A DNA stretch of 64,000 nt. It comes from Przewalskia tangutica (Eukaryota; Streptophyta; Magnoliopsida; Solanales; Solanaceae). The stretch spans positions 41,074,485 to 41,138,484 of the forward strand of contig CM056725.1 of assembly GCA_029844215.1 (NCBI GenBank), given 5' to 3'. A program made the position numbers and the translations under genes. The notes under the pieces are model-generated. The model searched no databases. It saw only the letters and a program-made list of their open reading frames with translations, and was not told the DNA's origin. This document shows, piece after piece, positions 21,881 through 35,700 of this stretch (position 1 is the first letter of the stretch; each line of letters begins with the position of its first letter).

Positions 21881-22165
21881 CCGAAAACATTTTTCTGCTC
21901 GACTGCGCACTGAACTTGTACCTTCCATAACTTTCTACTCCGATGTCCTATCGACTAACAGTTGGTTGCATTGGGAACTAGACTCAACGAACTACGTACT
22001 AGGACTTTGAAACACCTAGGAACTCTTAATGCAACTAGACATAAACCGCCTCAAAGTTGACTAAAAACCCGTCCGAAACATTCTGTCGACCTATCTTTCA
22101 AAAATTTAAAACTCAATTCCTTTCGTACGTTCTCAAAAGCATGACCTGAACTACGGGATGTAACA

Positions 22166-22180
22166 TTCTCCCCCCCTTAG
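22166..22180 (-). promoter_or_regulatory. Polypurine tract (A)
   Basis: On minus, CTAAGGGGGGGAGAA lies directly upstream of the LTR start. It is the second-strand primer site of element A. Confidence 0.7.
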
Positions 22181-22181
22181 A

Positions 22182-23526
22182 AACATTCGTCCCGAATGTT
22201 CCTTCTAGGCTTACTCAAATCACAATATCGACATAGACCCTCTTAACTATTCTTCTTGCAAATAAGGACGCTCCACCTGGCCACAACAATACTTAAGCAT
22301 ATGTGCCAAAATAAAACTAATAGGCGGGAAAGTGGGTTACCTGGAGGTGTAGGGAACAAGTGAGGATACTTCTTCATCATGTCCTCCTCTGCTTCCCATG
22401 TCATTTCTTTCATGTTCTCATTCCGCCATAAGACCTTGACGGAAGCCACATCCTTTGTCCACAGTCGCCTAACCTGACGATCGAGTATCGCTATGGGACT
22501 CTCCTCATATGATAACCCCTCTGTCACCTGGACATCACAAATCGGGTGCACTCTAGATGGATCTCCAATACACTTTCGCAACATGGACACATGAAAAAGT
22601 GGATGTACTGTCTCCAGATCGGACGACAGACCCAACTCATAGGCAACCTTGCCTACCCTACGGACAATCTGGTAAGGCCCAATGTACCTTGGGCTAAGTT
22701 TACCCTTCTTCCCGAATCTCATCACGCCCTTCATGGGTGATACCTTCAGGAAGACCCAATCATCCACCTCAAACTCCAAGTGTCGACGCCGATGATCTGC
22801 ATACGACTTCATCGACTACGGTGACAATAACCGCTCCTGGATAAGCTTCACCTTATCCACTGCCTGCTGAATCAAGTCTGGCCCGACTAACTGAACTTCT
22901 CCCACCTCAAACCAGCCTATCGGTGACCTGCACTTTCTCCCGTACAAGGCCTCATAAGGCGCCATCTGGATACTAGAATGGTAGTTGTTGTTATATGTAA
23001 CTACACAAGAGGTAAATGATCCTCCCAGCTACCCTGAAATCAATAACACAGGCCCGCAGCATATCCTCAAGTGTCTGGATAGTACGCTCAGCCTGTCCGT
23101 CGGTCTGAGGATGAAACGCAGTACTGAGACTCACCTGTGTCCCTAATCCCTCCTGGAAAGACCTCCAGAAGTTAGCCGTGAACTGGGCTCCTCTATCTGA
23201 AATAATTGATATAGGAACTCCGTGCAGTCTCACAATCTCTAGGATATACAATCTAGCATAATCCTCGGCCGAAAAAGTTGTCCTGACTGGAAGAAAGTGG
23301 GCTGATTTCGTCAGCCTGTCGACAATAACCCAGATGGAATCATGCTTCCTCTGAGTGTGAGGTAACCCTGTAATAAAGTCCATATTGATCACCTCCCACT
23401 TCCATGTCGGAATCTCTATCATCTGCAACAACCCACCAGGCTTCTGGTGCTCCACCTTGATCTGCTGACAATTCGGACACTGCGCCACAAACTCCGCAAC
23501 GTCCCTCTTCAGGCCATCACACCAAT
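22182..23526 (-). pseudogene. Element A pol, part 2: integrase core, C-terminal domain and chromodomain
   Basis: From 23526 leftwards: the CC half of the integrase zinc finger (AQCPNCQQIK), then the DDE core with MDFITGLP, SDRGAQFT and DGQAERTIQ carrying the three acidic residues. A frameshift near 23035 (after RACVIDF) and a TAG near 22996 interrupt it; further TAG at about 22811. The C-terminal integrase block (HLEFEVDDWVFLKVSP, RYIGPYQIVRRVG) and a chromodomain (about 22500-22360, SVKVLWRNENM ... TWEAEEDM) follow. The integrase would insert cDNA in the nucleus, with the chromodomain directing it to heterochromatin in this family. Element B separates this part from the HH half of the zinc finger. 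Confidence 0.9.
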
Positions 23527-23531
23527 ATATA

Positions 23532-25950
23532 TGTTATACCCCGTATTTCCAGAGTATGTACGTAAGGGAATACGTACAAAAGTCTAGCCTTAAAGATTAG
23601 GCCAAGTTCGAAATTGTGCACAACTCGCTTAAAAAATCGTTTTCCGACGAAACGTTTCCACAGCTTTCGTAGGGAAAATTCCGGCTATGCCATTACTATT
23701 TTTTGCGGATTTTTCCGAGAGACGAAACATTTTGGACCAACGGGAGGGCGACACTTGGCACCCTCCCATTGATGGACTTGAATCGTCCATTGGACGAAAA
23801 TGGAGAGGTTGGGCACGTTTTTTGTGCCTTGCACAAAGTCAAGGAGTTGGTAGGATATTTGTGTTTAGTTAATCCTCACCCTACACTTGCCTTGCACTTG
23901 TCTTCATCTTGGCCATTGGTTGGCCAAGGCTTGAGCTATAAATACCCCCCTTTAGATGAAGAATTCTTCATCCACAAAGTTGTCTTCCAAGTCTAAAAAT
24001 CCTCTCCTCTCCCTTAGCCTTTCGTCCAACACCTCCCCGAGGTGAGTTGGCGAGGGCCTACCCCTACCCTAGCCGAAATCTACCCCCTCCCTTGGTAGAA
24101 AAGTTGTCTTCTAGTATTGTTATAATGCCCAAAATACCTAGCCCAAATCCCTTAGTCCTTTGTAGGAGTTGTAAAGAACTTCTAAGGTTTCTTGGAGCTC
24201 TGGGAGCGTACAACTTAGGAGCTAAACCTTGCTCGGTAGCGACTTTATCTAGGATACTATTGGGCTTACCGAGGTAACTAATCCTAACCTCTTTTGAATT
24301 AGAGAATACTTCTTGTAGTAGTATTAGAATAAGTATTAAATACTTAGAAGAATATCACGAATAGAATTGAGCTATTACCACAGTGAAGGGTTTAAAAGAA
24401 GAATAATCAAAGCGTACTCACATAGGATTTGTTTTCCTGATGAACTTATATAGCTCACGGGTAGGGAAGTGCTGCCCGACTTTCCGTAGAATTGTGAACC
24501 CTCTGTTTAGAATGACCTTGAGTAGTCTTTGATAGATGTATGTGACTATTATAGGTGACTCTCTCTGTATGACATATTCAACTTGGCGGTGGTTTTTGAG
24601 AAGGTATGTGATTCTTCCTAAAGCATGATATTTTACAATATATAGTACGGTAGGCGTACATATGTTAATCGAATAATAACTACGGCATTGTCTTTGACTT
24701 AAGCTGAATAATACTTATGGCAATGCCTCACTTAAGCTCGAATAATACTTACGGAATGCCTCGGCTTAAGCTTTGAATAACAAAGAATGAAAACATTTCA
24801 AAAGAATCTTGAATCATTTTTAATGAAGATAAAAATTTGGTTTTAAAACAAAAGCTTAAGAGTTATACTAGCTTTATGGGAAGTTAGGTATAACAACTTA
24901 AGAAGATAAAAAGGCTTTACTTATTTGTTTATAAAAGCCTTGTATTGATTCTGTTAAGTGTAGTAAGATTTGTGTGATAAGTAGACATATTATGATGCTA
25001 CAGGTTAGTGTCTTGAAATCTTTGTGTAAATGGGTCATTCTTGCCGTGCTTACGTTGCTAACCGTAAGTCCGTTGTGTTATTGTATCACCTACCCCGATC
25101 GTTATCACAGGGGCTTGCCCACTTGATCTTGGTCTATACGGCTATGCGGTCTGTGAGACTATGCGAGCAGCGGTATGCTCGTGATTGATCATTCGGGTGT
25201 TTAGCTGACGCGGGGATTCTATGCGGTCTGCTGAGACTACGCGGTCTTTTGAGGCTATGCGGTGCGGGAGCCTAGGCGAATCGGGGTTGGCTGCCCCGAC
25301 GCGAGGATACCTCATGCGTGCAGTGTGTGACCTATGCGGGCTGCGAAAGTCGGGACTAGGCACGAGAATGATACTATGGGCGATCGCCTTGCTCGATCAT
25401 TCGCGGCCTAGAATAGACATTCTGATTTTCCTATTCTCGTTGTTGTTTGTGATGTGACACTATGTGCAATTGAACGATTGTATTTGTGAAAAGGTTTTAA
25501 ATACTTTGATTTCATTTGATTCTTTATAGTTTCACATACTTGGTACTGTTATCTTGACCTCGCCCGAAGCTGCGTTCAATCTGCAGTAAAGGCAGCGGTG
25601 CTAGATCCGCATCCTTATGATCTTAGCGTTGGGGTCAGGAGCTCCATCTTCTAGGAGGCTCTACTTTTGGGTATGATCTCCTGTATTGTAGATAGTTTTA
25701 TCTGATCGAGGGTATGGCGGCCCTGTCCGCCATAGTTGTCTACTTCCTTAGAGTGCAGAGTACTATTATGCAGTTGGGATGTAGCGCAAAACTTGATTAT
25801 TTATATATGCGAAAGCGACGTTTTCTTACATAAGGTGTGTCTTATTTTATAAAGCTGTTTCTGTCTTGGTTTATATTTCCATTGGTTACTACGATGTATG
25901 GCTACTTGGGTGCCGGTAAGGCACGATCCACGGGCCAGGCAGTCGTGACA
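23532..25950 (+). repeat. 5' LTR of element B
   Basis: It begins TGTTATACCCCG and ends GTCGTGACA. It has the short head and the second body type, shared with H and I. TATAAATA is at 23937-23944 and a tandem array of CTATGCGG motifs at about 25135-25345. Confidence 0.88.
25135..25345 (+). repeat. Tandem array in B 5' LTR
   Basis: Degenerate repeats built on CTATGCGGTCTGTGAGACT. They recur at about 41355-41560, at 60365-60610 (H) and at 62290-62520 (I, minus). Confidence 0.7.
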
Positions 25951-25954
25951 AAAG

Positions 25955-25965
25955 TGGTATCGAGC
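25955..25965 (+). promoter_or_regulatory. Primer-binding site, tRNA-iMet type (B)
   Basis: TGGTATCGAGC follows the LTR by four bases; one base shorter than TGGTATCAGAGC. A functional element needs the full match, so the missing base is suspect. Confidence 0.7.
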
Positions 25966-26153
25966 GATTAATCCTCGGAAAGTGTCTGAGACCGTATCTA
26001 GTAAGTCTTGATTATCGGTGTGTTGTGCACCACACCAATAATCGAGAGGCTATAGGATATTTAGGATTGGTTTCCATTCTTCTCATTACGAGATCGTGCT
26101 TTAGAGGTGTGTTATAGGTTGGACCCTCTAACGTATTCCTTTCTATGCTGATT

Positions 26154-27209
26154 ATGCCTCCACGTAAAGGCAACCGGGCCGAAGGGCAAGGCGTAGGAGG
26201 CGCTAGCGAGACACCCAGTCACGAGGGCTCGTGGCCCGGTCTATACGAGGCGGCGAGTTCTATGACGCCGCCCGGCCAAAGAGACCACGGTACCAGCACC
26301 TCGCATCCCGCGGCACAGGCGGAGAGTTAGGGTACAAGGAGACGGCCCGACTATTGGCTAAAGTTGTGGCCCGTCTGAAGAGAGGATCACGGCAGTTCAG
26401 CTCGGCTCGATCGCACCGTAGTACACGAGGCGAGATAGTTTGAGGCTCTGAGATTTCTTGAGTTGTAGCCCTTGAGTTTTACGGTCGGCGGGAGGATGAT
26501 CCGAGGAGTTCATCCGTCACCGCAGAGGATTATCGCGGGTGATCGAGGGCTTGAGGCGAGTGACATTCGGTTCGCATCATTGCGTGATACCGATCGATTG
26601 GTTTGATTCATGGGAGCTTTCGGGAGAGCATGCACTCCAAAGGTATGGGATGAGTTTTGAGGCTTTCTCACACACTTCTTGCCTCCGCAATGAGAGAGGG
26701 CACAGTGATAGATTCTGTTCTTTGAGGCGGGGAGGGCGCGGTGAGGAGTACAATGTCGAGTTTGATTCTTTGGCTCGATAAGACCCTGCACTAGTAGCGA
26801 GATGGAGGGCGAGTGCATCGCTATGTCAGGCTAGATGATTACATGGTGAGTCTTGTGCGGGTGTGTCCGCCACGAGCATGGACATAACCGTATGCGAGCT
26901 CATGACCGGGATGTGAGGCGTAGAGACCGCGGGTAAGCGATATCAGCGGAAGAAGGCGAGCGGCGGTTCTTTTGGTGGTTCTCGGGTGGCGGCATCGAAG
27001 TCGGTTGCACTACGGCGGCGCAGAGCGCTCTACCTCATTTTGATCACCAGAGCGATCGAGGCGGTCGGGGCCCGGGACTTGATTTCGAGGGTAGCGGGTG
27101 CTAACTGCTCGAGGTGCCTTTCGGTGTGCGTTGTGGCAGATACCATTCGGGAGTCGTACTCGGGAGCTGCTATCTTGTGGCGGCAGGTCATTTCGCGAGT
27201 TTGTCCGGC
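26154..27209 (+). pseudogene. gag of element B up to the zinc knuckle (frames broken)
   Basis: ATG at 26154 opens MPPRKGNRAEGQG, matching the gag starts of C, F, G and H. Capsid blocks follow around 26600-26900, with the ALDDYM- and MDI...ALG-like stretches in shifted frames. The CCHC knuckle is at about 27100-27205 (CSRC ... CY ... GHF pattern). Element C begins six bases after it. The many shifts fall at CAG/CGG-type sites and may be consensus errors rather than mutations. Confidence 0.75.
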
Positions 27210-27214
27210 CGGGA

Positions 27215-30200
27215 TGTAACGACCGTTCGGGCCCGTTCATCGTGCCTTATCCGGGCACCCTAGTGATACAATCATCGAGAAAACGGCGGAAAATAAAACT
27301 TTAAACAAGAAACAAGATATATGAACATAAAGCAGGCCAACCCAGCGATTACCTTCCAATAACATAAATAAATACAACTCTTTCAAGCGAGCAGTTTAAT
27401 CCTTTTTACAACCACGCGCGGCGGTACTACAGACCTCTAAGATTTACAACAACTATGACGGGACGGGGCCACCATACCCCGAATGTACAGAACCTGACTC
27501 GGGAACACATACAAAAGATAAGCCTCGGAGAAACGGAGCTTCCCAAAACGCCGAGATCCTAAGAGCGAGGATCCACGGCCGATGTACCTCTACTGCGGCA
27601 TGTAACGCGGCCCAGAAGTCGAGGTCAGTACCAAGTATGTGAAAGCTGTAAAAATCGTAATGAAATCATACTAGTCTATATAAAGCGGGAGACATGTATG
27701 ATAACCAAACTCTGATTCACAACATAAAAAGTCATGTCGATCGAGGACTCACGCCTCAAGTCATCACTCAAATATAACTATGGGTCTCACGCCACAACAT
27801 CAATCATGTTCGCATCACGGCGCGTGCCGGAGTGCATCGACGGTGTAGACATGTCCATGATGCAACAATAATACCAATGCCCGTGGCCATGCCCGGAATT
27901 CTACCTCGGTGTGAACCGTCCATGTGACATCAACAATAATATCTTGGGTGATCAACCTGCGCGTACGCCACATGCCCGAATTCTACCTCGGTGTAGACAT
28001 GTCCATGTAACCACAATAACAATATATCGGGTAATCAACCCGACCGCGTGGCCGCGTGCCGGAATCTTGCGTCGGTGTAGACATGTCCATGTGACATCAA
28101 CAACAAGGCGATAATCAAAATGGAAACATACGTGGAATTCTCCATCACCGCCAAGACGTCCAAGTAAGTTCTCAACAAGTCGACCGCCTCTATCGAGAGA
28201 GCGGTAACACGAAATACCACACTTGCAACAAAGGCTATCATCACAAGCATAGGCAAGTTTCCTGACATGTACAAGCGAAGTTTCACCTGACTCAAAGTAC
28301 TTTCATTTTATGCCAAAGTCGGGTTTTAACCCCAGTACTACATCGTTAAGTTCTTTAAAGAGATCCATTACTTTTATAAAAGTCACCCTATACCCGTAGT
28401 ATTAGAATGACCAACCCATTCCTTTTCAAAATCAAGTAACAACATTCTTTTCCTAAGTTCGGTTTGCCTAGTTTCATTACTCAAGCTTCTCATTTTCAAA
28501 TGATTTCATAGTTCCCAAACTTAATCACTTGATTCCTTTTAGAACAATTGAGTAACATATGTCATATATGTGAGTAGTTTATTCTTGTTTATAACGATCT
28601 TATTACAATGACCATGATCTAGAAAATGTAATATCATTTTGTCTCATCTTAGCCATGCGGATGGAGGTTTCTTGGTTTTTAATACAACACATCATTATTC
28701 AATACATTTTCCTTTATTAACGCGGTGATGGTGCTGCCGATACGTTACGATTTCAAATCGGTAAAACATTATCCCTTTAAAACCAAGTACTCATTACTCA
28801 CGAATGAGGTTTCACACAACATCCACATTAAAACAAATAAGTTAAGTCTCTTATCTTATAAGATCAAGTCTCTTAACTTCTAACATGATAAACCATTTTC
28901 ACTACGTAAGGTCGTTATAACTAACTTCCCATAAAGCTATTATAACACCCATGTTTTAAACCAACCAAATCACTTAGCACGTATGCGTCTGCCGTACTAC
29001 ATAGTTCATGACAATCATGCTAGAAAAGATAGGAAGAGGTTCACATACCTGCGACGATTTATCGACAATAAGCAAAATGCTCCAAGTACTACAACGCACT
29101 GGCCCTTTCCACTCCTCGGTAGAATACGCTACTCTTAGTACTTTCACTATAAAGGTCACAAACGTCTATTAACCCCAAAACACAAGTTTCTATCTTTCTA
29201 TAGAAAATTCGACACCTCCCATGACAGCGTAAATCTCCTCTCTAACAGTAGGCCACCAAGCCGACGGGGTTTACGTCTAACGGGCGTGTACAATTCTACT
29301 CGATGTCTTACCGCAAATCTGTCTGATCCTATGTAAATACGATCTGATTCTTTTCTTTATTCTTGGGCTTAAGTCAAAAGACATTGCATAAGTATGTTCT
29401 ATATATAGTATACTTCAACTATATAATCCTACAACATGTAAACTCGATTACAAAAAGGACAAGAATATTACCTCGACAAGCCCAAAATTATCCAAGTTAT
29501 AATGTCGATCTGAGCAAGGTTTAGCTCCACTCAGTGCGCTCAAACCACTCCAAACAACCCTTAGAAGTTCTAACTAACTTCTACTCAAATACTTGACCAA
29601 CTATGAAGATTTCCTTAGGGTTTCGGTTTGAGACTAGAAGGACAAAAGGTAGTATTTAGGACTCTGTATAGAGGTAACTTTTGAAATACTACTAGGTAAA
29701 GGCTAAGGTATTTTGGGCATTATAACAATACTAGGAGAAGTATTTCAATACCACGAGGAGGGTATTATACGAAAACAACTAGGCTAGGGGGTACCATTAG
29801 CACCACAGGGGAAGGGAACCCACCGGCCAAAGGCCACACGGAGGAGGAAGGCTCTCGGCTAAGAGCTCGCAAAGGGGAGGAGAGGGTTTCAAGACTTGGA
29901 AGTTTTGGAATGGATGAAGTCTTCACACTTAGGGTATTTATAGCAAAACCAAAGGCGACGAGGCGAAGATCCTTCAAGTGTATAGCAAGTGTAAGGGCAA
30001 GATTAAGCCAAGTGCACCCTAACCCCTACTCCACAAAACATGCCACAAACAATGCACCAAACAAGGCCAAAACAAGGCACAAAACAAGGAGAAGACGTCC
30101 CGCCTGCAAACCGCCACTTGAGGGTGACAAGTGTCACCCTCTCGTTGGCCAAGATGTTCGTCGCTCGGAAAAATCATAAAAATACAAAGCGACATAGTCG

Positions 30201-30612
30201 GAATTTTCCTCGCAAGTTATGCAAAGCGTTTAGTCAACGACTCTGTCGGGTGTTGTGCACAAAGGTAAATTCGGCCAGGGTGCCACGTGGGGTGACACGT
30301 GTCGCCCCAGAATATTTCGTCTTAGAAAATATCCAAAATATCGAAATCTCAAAAACAAAGCGGGCCCATAAAGCGTAAATTTCTCCGTGGGCCCAGCGTG
30401 ACCATTCAGAAAATAAAATCTCAAAATTCTAATATAATTTAAGAAGCCCAAATACCAAATCACAGAATCCAATTCCCATTAACGAACCTTTTCTTCACAA
30501 ATAACAGGAAACTTTTAGTCGAAAACTCACATCTTTCTTTCTTTTCAAAATTTCTGTAGTACTCTCGTCTGACGTCCTCACATACATACCACTGCAACTA
30601 CGGGGTATAACA
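27215..30612 (-). repeat. 3' LTR of element C
   Basis: On plus it starts TGTAACGACC and ends GGGGTATAACA. It has the long head with three CACGTG motifs conserved between copies, and the first body type. The tandem array is at about 27810-28110 and the TATA box at 29935-29942 (minus). Confidence 0.87.
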
Positions 30613-30625
30613 TTCTCCTCTCTTA
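30613..30625 (-). promoter_or_regulatory. Polypurine tract (C)
   Basis: On minus, AAGAGAGGAGAA abuts the 3' LTR. It marks the end of the internal region. Confidence 0.65.
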
Positions 30626-31330
30626 GAAACATTCGTCCGAATGTTCCTTCTCAAGCGGATATCGATGAAGTTCCTCTAACAAGTTGCAGCGCCACGGCAG
30701 CGCGAAATAACACACGTCCTCTTCTTTTCTTACTCGGCGTGCCGCTTCTCGAACACGAACTCTCGATGACGTACCATACTTGGTCATTACTCGCTCCCAA
30801 AATCTGCGGAGTCACTACCTCCAACTTGGTCATCTTACTAACCTCAAACTTTTTAAGGCCACTCGGCGCTACGAACCGCTACGGTCGAGCAGCGTCCACG
30901 AACTCATACGATGGTCACCTAAACGGGCCTAGCATCCTCGTGACCCTACCACTGGCGGGACCACGAGGCCCCCACCCCAAACCGGGTTCTGGGTTGACCC
31001 GCAAAATGGTCCTCAACCCGACCCGACGCGCCAAACTCTTGTTCCCGATCGGAACAATCTTACTAATTCACGTCATGAAAGCTACCACTTCCGTCTCACA
31101 CTACCCGGACCCATCACACAAATAAATCCCGTATACTACTACTCGATAAGGGTCAAACATAAAATAAATCTTTAACTCAAGACGACCTTACCGCAGGTCT
31201 CGATCGTGACATAGTCTAAGGTTCACTTACCGTGCCCCATCGTATCCTCCCAACCAAGCATGCTTTCTAACTCATAATTAACACAACGCTATTCGTACAT
31301 AGTACATAATAATGAGACCATCATAACAAG
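30626..31330 (-). other. Non-coding internal tail of element C
   Basis: Colinear with 6721-7435 of D. No pol motif is visible in any frame. On minus it contains a GC-rich stretch with GGTCAACCC-type words near 30980-31020. Confidence 0.65.
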
Positions 31331-32581
31331 CATACCAAAACTACAGAGGTTAAGGATATACGAAGCTACCGCTCGCTCTAATCATAGGCACGCCTGCCAG
31401 TATGCTATGAAAGGCGATGAACCACCAGCGATCCGATAGGGTGAGTCGTAACATCCGTGCTACCCTTGGTCGGACGGTTCCGCAAAATGGCCTGCTGGCC
31501 GAAAAAATAACAAGCTCCCGGCACCACGACACTCCCGAAATGCGGTCTACCACATCGACCACACCGGTAGGGGTGACCGCGTCCGCCAACCGCCTTACTT
31601 CCTCGAAACACGAACCCGGAGCCACGACTGCTCCGAATACTCTGAAGGTTGTGGAGGACCACTCTGCATTTGGCGGAGGTACAAAACTAGTATCTTCTGA
31701 GGCGGTCCGCCTCGAAAGTCACCAAAGGACCTGTTGTTACGGCCTCTTACGCTGATCTTAGTGCATTAGTCGACCTCTCGTGCCTCACATCGGTGCATGA
31801 GCTGCGTGCGGGCAATGTCCATGCGGTGAAGAGCTACTCACGAACATGCCTCGACATGTAATCATCGAGCCACGTAACATATCGGTGCACTCGATCCTCC
31901 ATACTAGCTGTATTTGGGGCGTCACAGGGCGATGAGTCGAACCACATTGTACTCCCGAAATGCGCGCTCTGTCTAAGCATCAAAAATCTGTCGGCCCGTG
32001 CCTCGCCATCTGCGGAGGCGAAGTGCGTGAGAAAGCCCGAAAACTCATCCCATCTGTTGGAGGTGCATGCTCTCCCGAAAGCTCATGAATCAAACCAATC
32101 GATTGCGGTATCACGCGGCCGTCACGAACAAAGGTCACAGACTCGGTCTCGAAGCCTTGATCACCGCGTGATCATGTAGCTGCCGGATGAACTCCTGCGG
32201 ATCATCCTCGTGCCTCGACCCGTAAAACTCTGGCGGGCTACTGACTGAGAAAGTCGTAGCCTCAAACTATCTGCTCGGGGTGAACGGCGGTGCTCTCGGC
32301 CCAGGCTGCTGCGTCCGGCCTATCCTCATATCGGCCCACGACCACGGCGGCAATCGGGCCATCTCGCGTAACCCATCTCCTCGCGGTGTGGGGCTGGAGG
32401 CTCGGTGCTGCGGTCTCGGCGGCCATTCTGCGGCTCTAACCTCTGGGGTGGCGGCGTCACAAAACCCGCCGTCAAGCACAACCTCAGTGCTATGCGGGCT
32501 GCGCCTCGTACTCCTCTGTATCTCGCTAGCGGTTCCTCGGCTGTCTTGCCGCCGGGGCTCGGTTGCCTTGCGCGGAGGCAT
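31331..32581 (-). pseudogene. gag of element C (frames broken)
   Basis: ATG at 32581 opens MPPRKATEPRRQDSRGTAS. The capsid region lies around 32100-31850, and a zinc knuckle at about 31560-31480 (CGRCGRPHFG, then CYFFGQQ-like). No protease or reverse transcriptase follows; the frame is succeeded by the non-coding tail and the polypurine tract. As in D, breaks coincide with CHG-type sites. Confidence 0.75.
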
Positions 32582-32766
32582 AGCGGTAAAGACGAGACAC
32601 GTCGGAGGGTCGACTTACAACACGGCTCTAAGGCACGATCTCGGAATGAGAAGAATGGAAACCAATCCTAAATGTCCTGCGACCTCACGATTATAGATGT
32701 GGTGCCTGACACACGATAATCAAGACTCTACTAGACCGCGGTGCGTAGACACTTTCAGAGGATTAG

Positions 32767-32780
32767 CGCTCACGATACCA
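32767..32780 (-). promoter_or_regulatory. Primer-binding site, tRNA-iMet type (C)
   Basis: On minus, TGGTATCGTGAGCG follows the 5' LTR by four bases. The expected CAGAGC part is altered here in a different way from D and B. Confidence 0.7.
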
Positions 32781-32784
32781 CTTT

Positions 32785-35700
32785 TGTAACGACGTTCGGG
32801 GCGTTCTTGGTGCCTTATCCGGGCACCCTAGTGATACAATCATCGAGAAAACCGGCGGAAAATAAAACTTTAAACAAGAAACAAGATATATGAACATAAA
32901 GCAGGCCAACCCAACGGTTACCTCGATAACATAAATAAATACAACTCTTTCAAAGCGAGCAGTTTAATCCTTTTTACAACCACACTTGCAGCGGTACTAC
33001 GGACCTGCAAGATTTACAACAACTATGACGGACGGGGCCATACCACAGATATGTACAAGAACCTCTGACTCGGGGAACACATACCAAAAGATAAGCCTCG
33101 AGAAGCGGAGCTTCCCAACGCTGGCGAGATCCTAGGCGAGGATCCACGGCCGATGTACCTCACTGCGGCATGAGCGGCCCGAAAAGTCGATGCAACAGTA
33201 CAGTATGTGGCGTAAAAATCGTAATGAAATCATACTAGTCTATATAAAGCGGGAGACATGTATGATAACCAAACTCTGATTCACAACATAAAAGCGATCA
33301 TGTCGATCGAGGACTCGCCTCAGTCATCACTCAAATATAACTATGGGTCTCACGCCCACAACATCAATCATGTTCGCATCGGCGCGTGCCGGAGTCTGCA
33401 TCGGTGTGACATGTCCATGATGCAACAATAATACCAATGCCCGGCCACGTGCCGGAATTCTACCTCGGTGTAGACCGTCCATGTGACATCAACAATAATA
33501 TCTTGGGTGATCAACCTGCGCGTAGCGTGCCCCGGAATTCTACCTCGGTGTAGACATGTCCATGTAACCACAATAACAATATATCGGGTAATCAACCCGA
33601 CCGCGCGTAACGCGTGCCGGAATCTTTGCATCGGTGTAGACATGTCCATGTGACATCAACAACAAGCGATAATCAAAATGGAAACATACGTGGAATTCTC
33701 CATCACCGCGGACGCGTCAAGTAAGTTCTCAACAAGTCGGCCGCCTCATCGAGACGCGGTAACACAGAAATACCACACTTGCACAACAAAGGCTATCATC
33801 ACAAGCATAGGCAAGTTTCACAGCAACAAGCATAGGCAAGTTTCACACAACTCAAAGTACTTTCATTTTATGCTAAGGTCCGGGTTTTAACCCCAAAGTA
33901 CTACATACGTTAAGTTCTTTTAAAGAGATCCATTACTTTTATAAAAGTCACCTATACAGTAGTATTAGAATGACCAACCCGTATTCCTTTTCAAAATCAA
34001 GTAACAACATTCTTTTCCTAAGTTCGGTTTGCCTAGTTTGATTACTCGAGCTTACCGTTTTCAAATGATTTCATAGTTCCCAAACTTAATCACTGATTCC
34101 TTTTTAGAACAATTGAGTAACATATGTCATATATGTGAGTAGTTTATTCTTGTTTATAACGATCTTATTACGACCGTGATCTAGAAAATGTAATATCATT
34201 TTGTCTCATCTTAGCTATGCGGATGGAGGTTTCTCTTGGTTTTAATACAACACATCATTATTCAATACATTTTCCTTTATTAACGCTGCGGTGGTGCTGT
34301 CGATACATTACGATTTCCGAAATCGGTAAAACATTATCCCTTTAAAACCAAGTACTCATTACTCACGAATGAGGTTTCACACAACATCCACATTAAAACA
34401 AATAAGTTAAGTCTCTTATCTTATAAGATCAAGTCTCTTAACTTCTAACATCGAGAAACCATTTTCACTACGTAAGGTCGTTATAACTAACTTCCCATAA
34501 AGCTATTATAACACCCTATGTTTTAAACCAACCAAATCACTTAGCACGTATGCGTCTGCGTACTACATAGTTCACAACAATCATGCTAGAAAAGATAGGA
34601 AGAGGTTCACATACCTGCGGACGATTTATCGACGATAAGCAAAATGCTCCAAGTACTACAACGCGCTAGCCCTTTCCACTCCTCGAGTAGAATCGCTACT
34701 CTTAGTACTTTCACCTATAAAGGTCACAAACGTCTATTAACCCCAAAACACAAGTTTCTATCTTTCTATAGAAAATTAGCGACACCTCACATGACAGCGT
34801 AAATCTCCTCTCTAACGAGGCCGCCACCAAGCCAACGAGGGGGTTTTACGTCTAACAGGACGTGTACAATTCTACTGATAATACTACACAAGTCTCTTGC
34901 AATGCGATCCTATGTAAATCTGATGCAATTCTTTTCTTTATTCTTGGGCTTAAGTCAAAAGACATTGCATAGTATGTTGATTATATATAGTATACTTCAA
35001 CTATATAATCCTACAACATGTAAACTCGATTACAAAAGGGGACAAGAATATTACCTCGACAAGCCCAAAATTATCCAAGTTATAATGTCGATCTGAGCAA
35101 GGTTTAGCTCACTCAGTGCGCTCAACCACTCCAAACAACCCTAGAAGTTCTAACCAACCTACTCAAATACTTGACCAACTATGAAGATTTCCTTAGGGGT
35201 TCGGTGTGAGACTAAAAGGACAAAATGTAGTATTTCCGAGTCTACGTATCGAGGTAAGTTTTGAAATACACCAAGGTAAAGGCTCAGGTCTGTTGGGCAT
35301 TCTAACAATACTAGGAGAAGTATTTCAATACCACGAGGAGGGTATTATCTGAAAACAACTAGGCTAGGGGTACCCGCGGCTAGCACCATGAGGGAAGGGA
35401 ACCCCTCGGCCAAAGGCCACGAAAAGGGGAGGAAGGCTCTGGCTAAGAGCTCACAAAGGGGAGGAGAGGGTTTCAAGACTTGGAAGTTTTGGAATGGATG
35501 AAGTCTTCACACTTAGGGGTATTTATAGCAAAACCAAAGGCGACCAAGGGCGAAGATCCTTCCAAGTGTATAGCAAGTGTAAGGGCAAGATTAAGCCAAG
35601 TGCACCCTAACCCTACTCCACAAAACATGCCCTGAAACAATGCACCAAACAAGGCCAAAACAAGGCACAAAACAAGGGAGGAAAGGCGTCCCCTGCACTG

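Larger units (their letters stand above)
19311..22165 (-). repeat. 3' LTR of element A
   Basis: On plus it begins TGTCACGACCCG and ends GGGATGTAACA, next to the polypurine tract. It is related to the other LTRs at its 3' end (GTGCCTTACCCCGGGCACC), but its 5' head is different from both head types found in B-I. It contains a short tandem array (19945-20050), a run of G bases near 21623 and a GC-rich array (21690-21880). Confidence 0.85.

Noticed and set aside
32280..32696. 138-codon open frame on plus
   Set aside because: Antisense to the gag start of element C; a shadow frame of GC-rich coding sequence.
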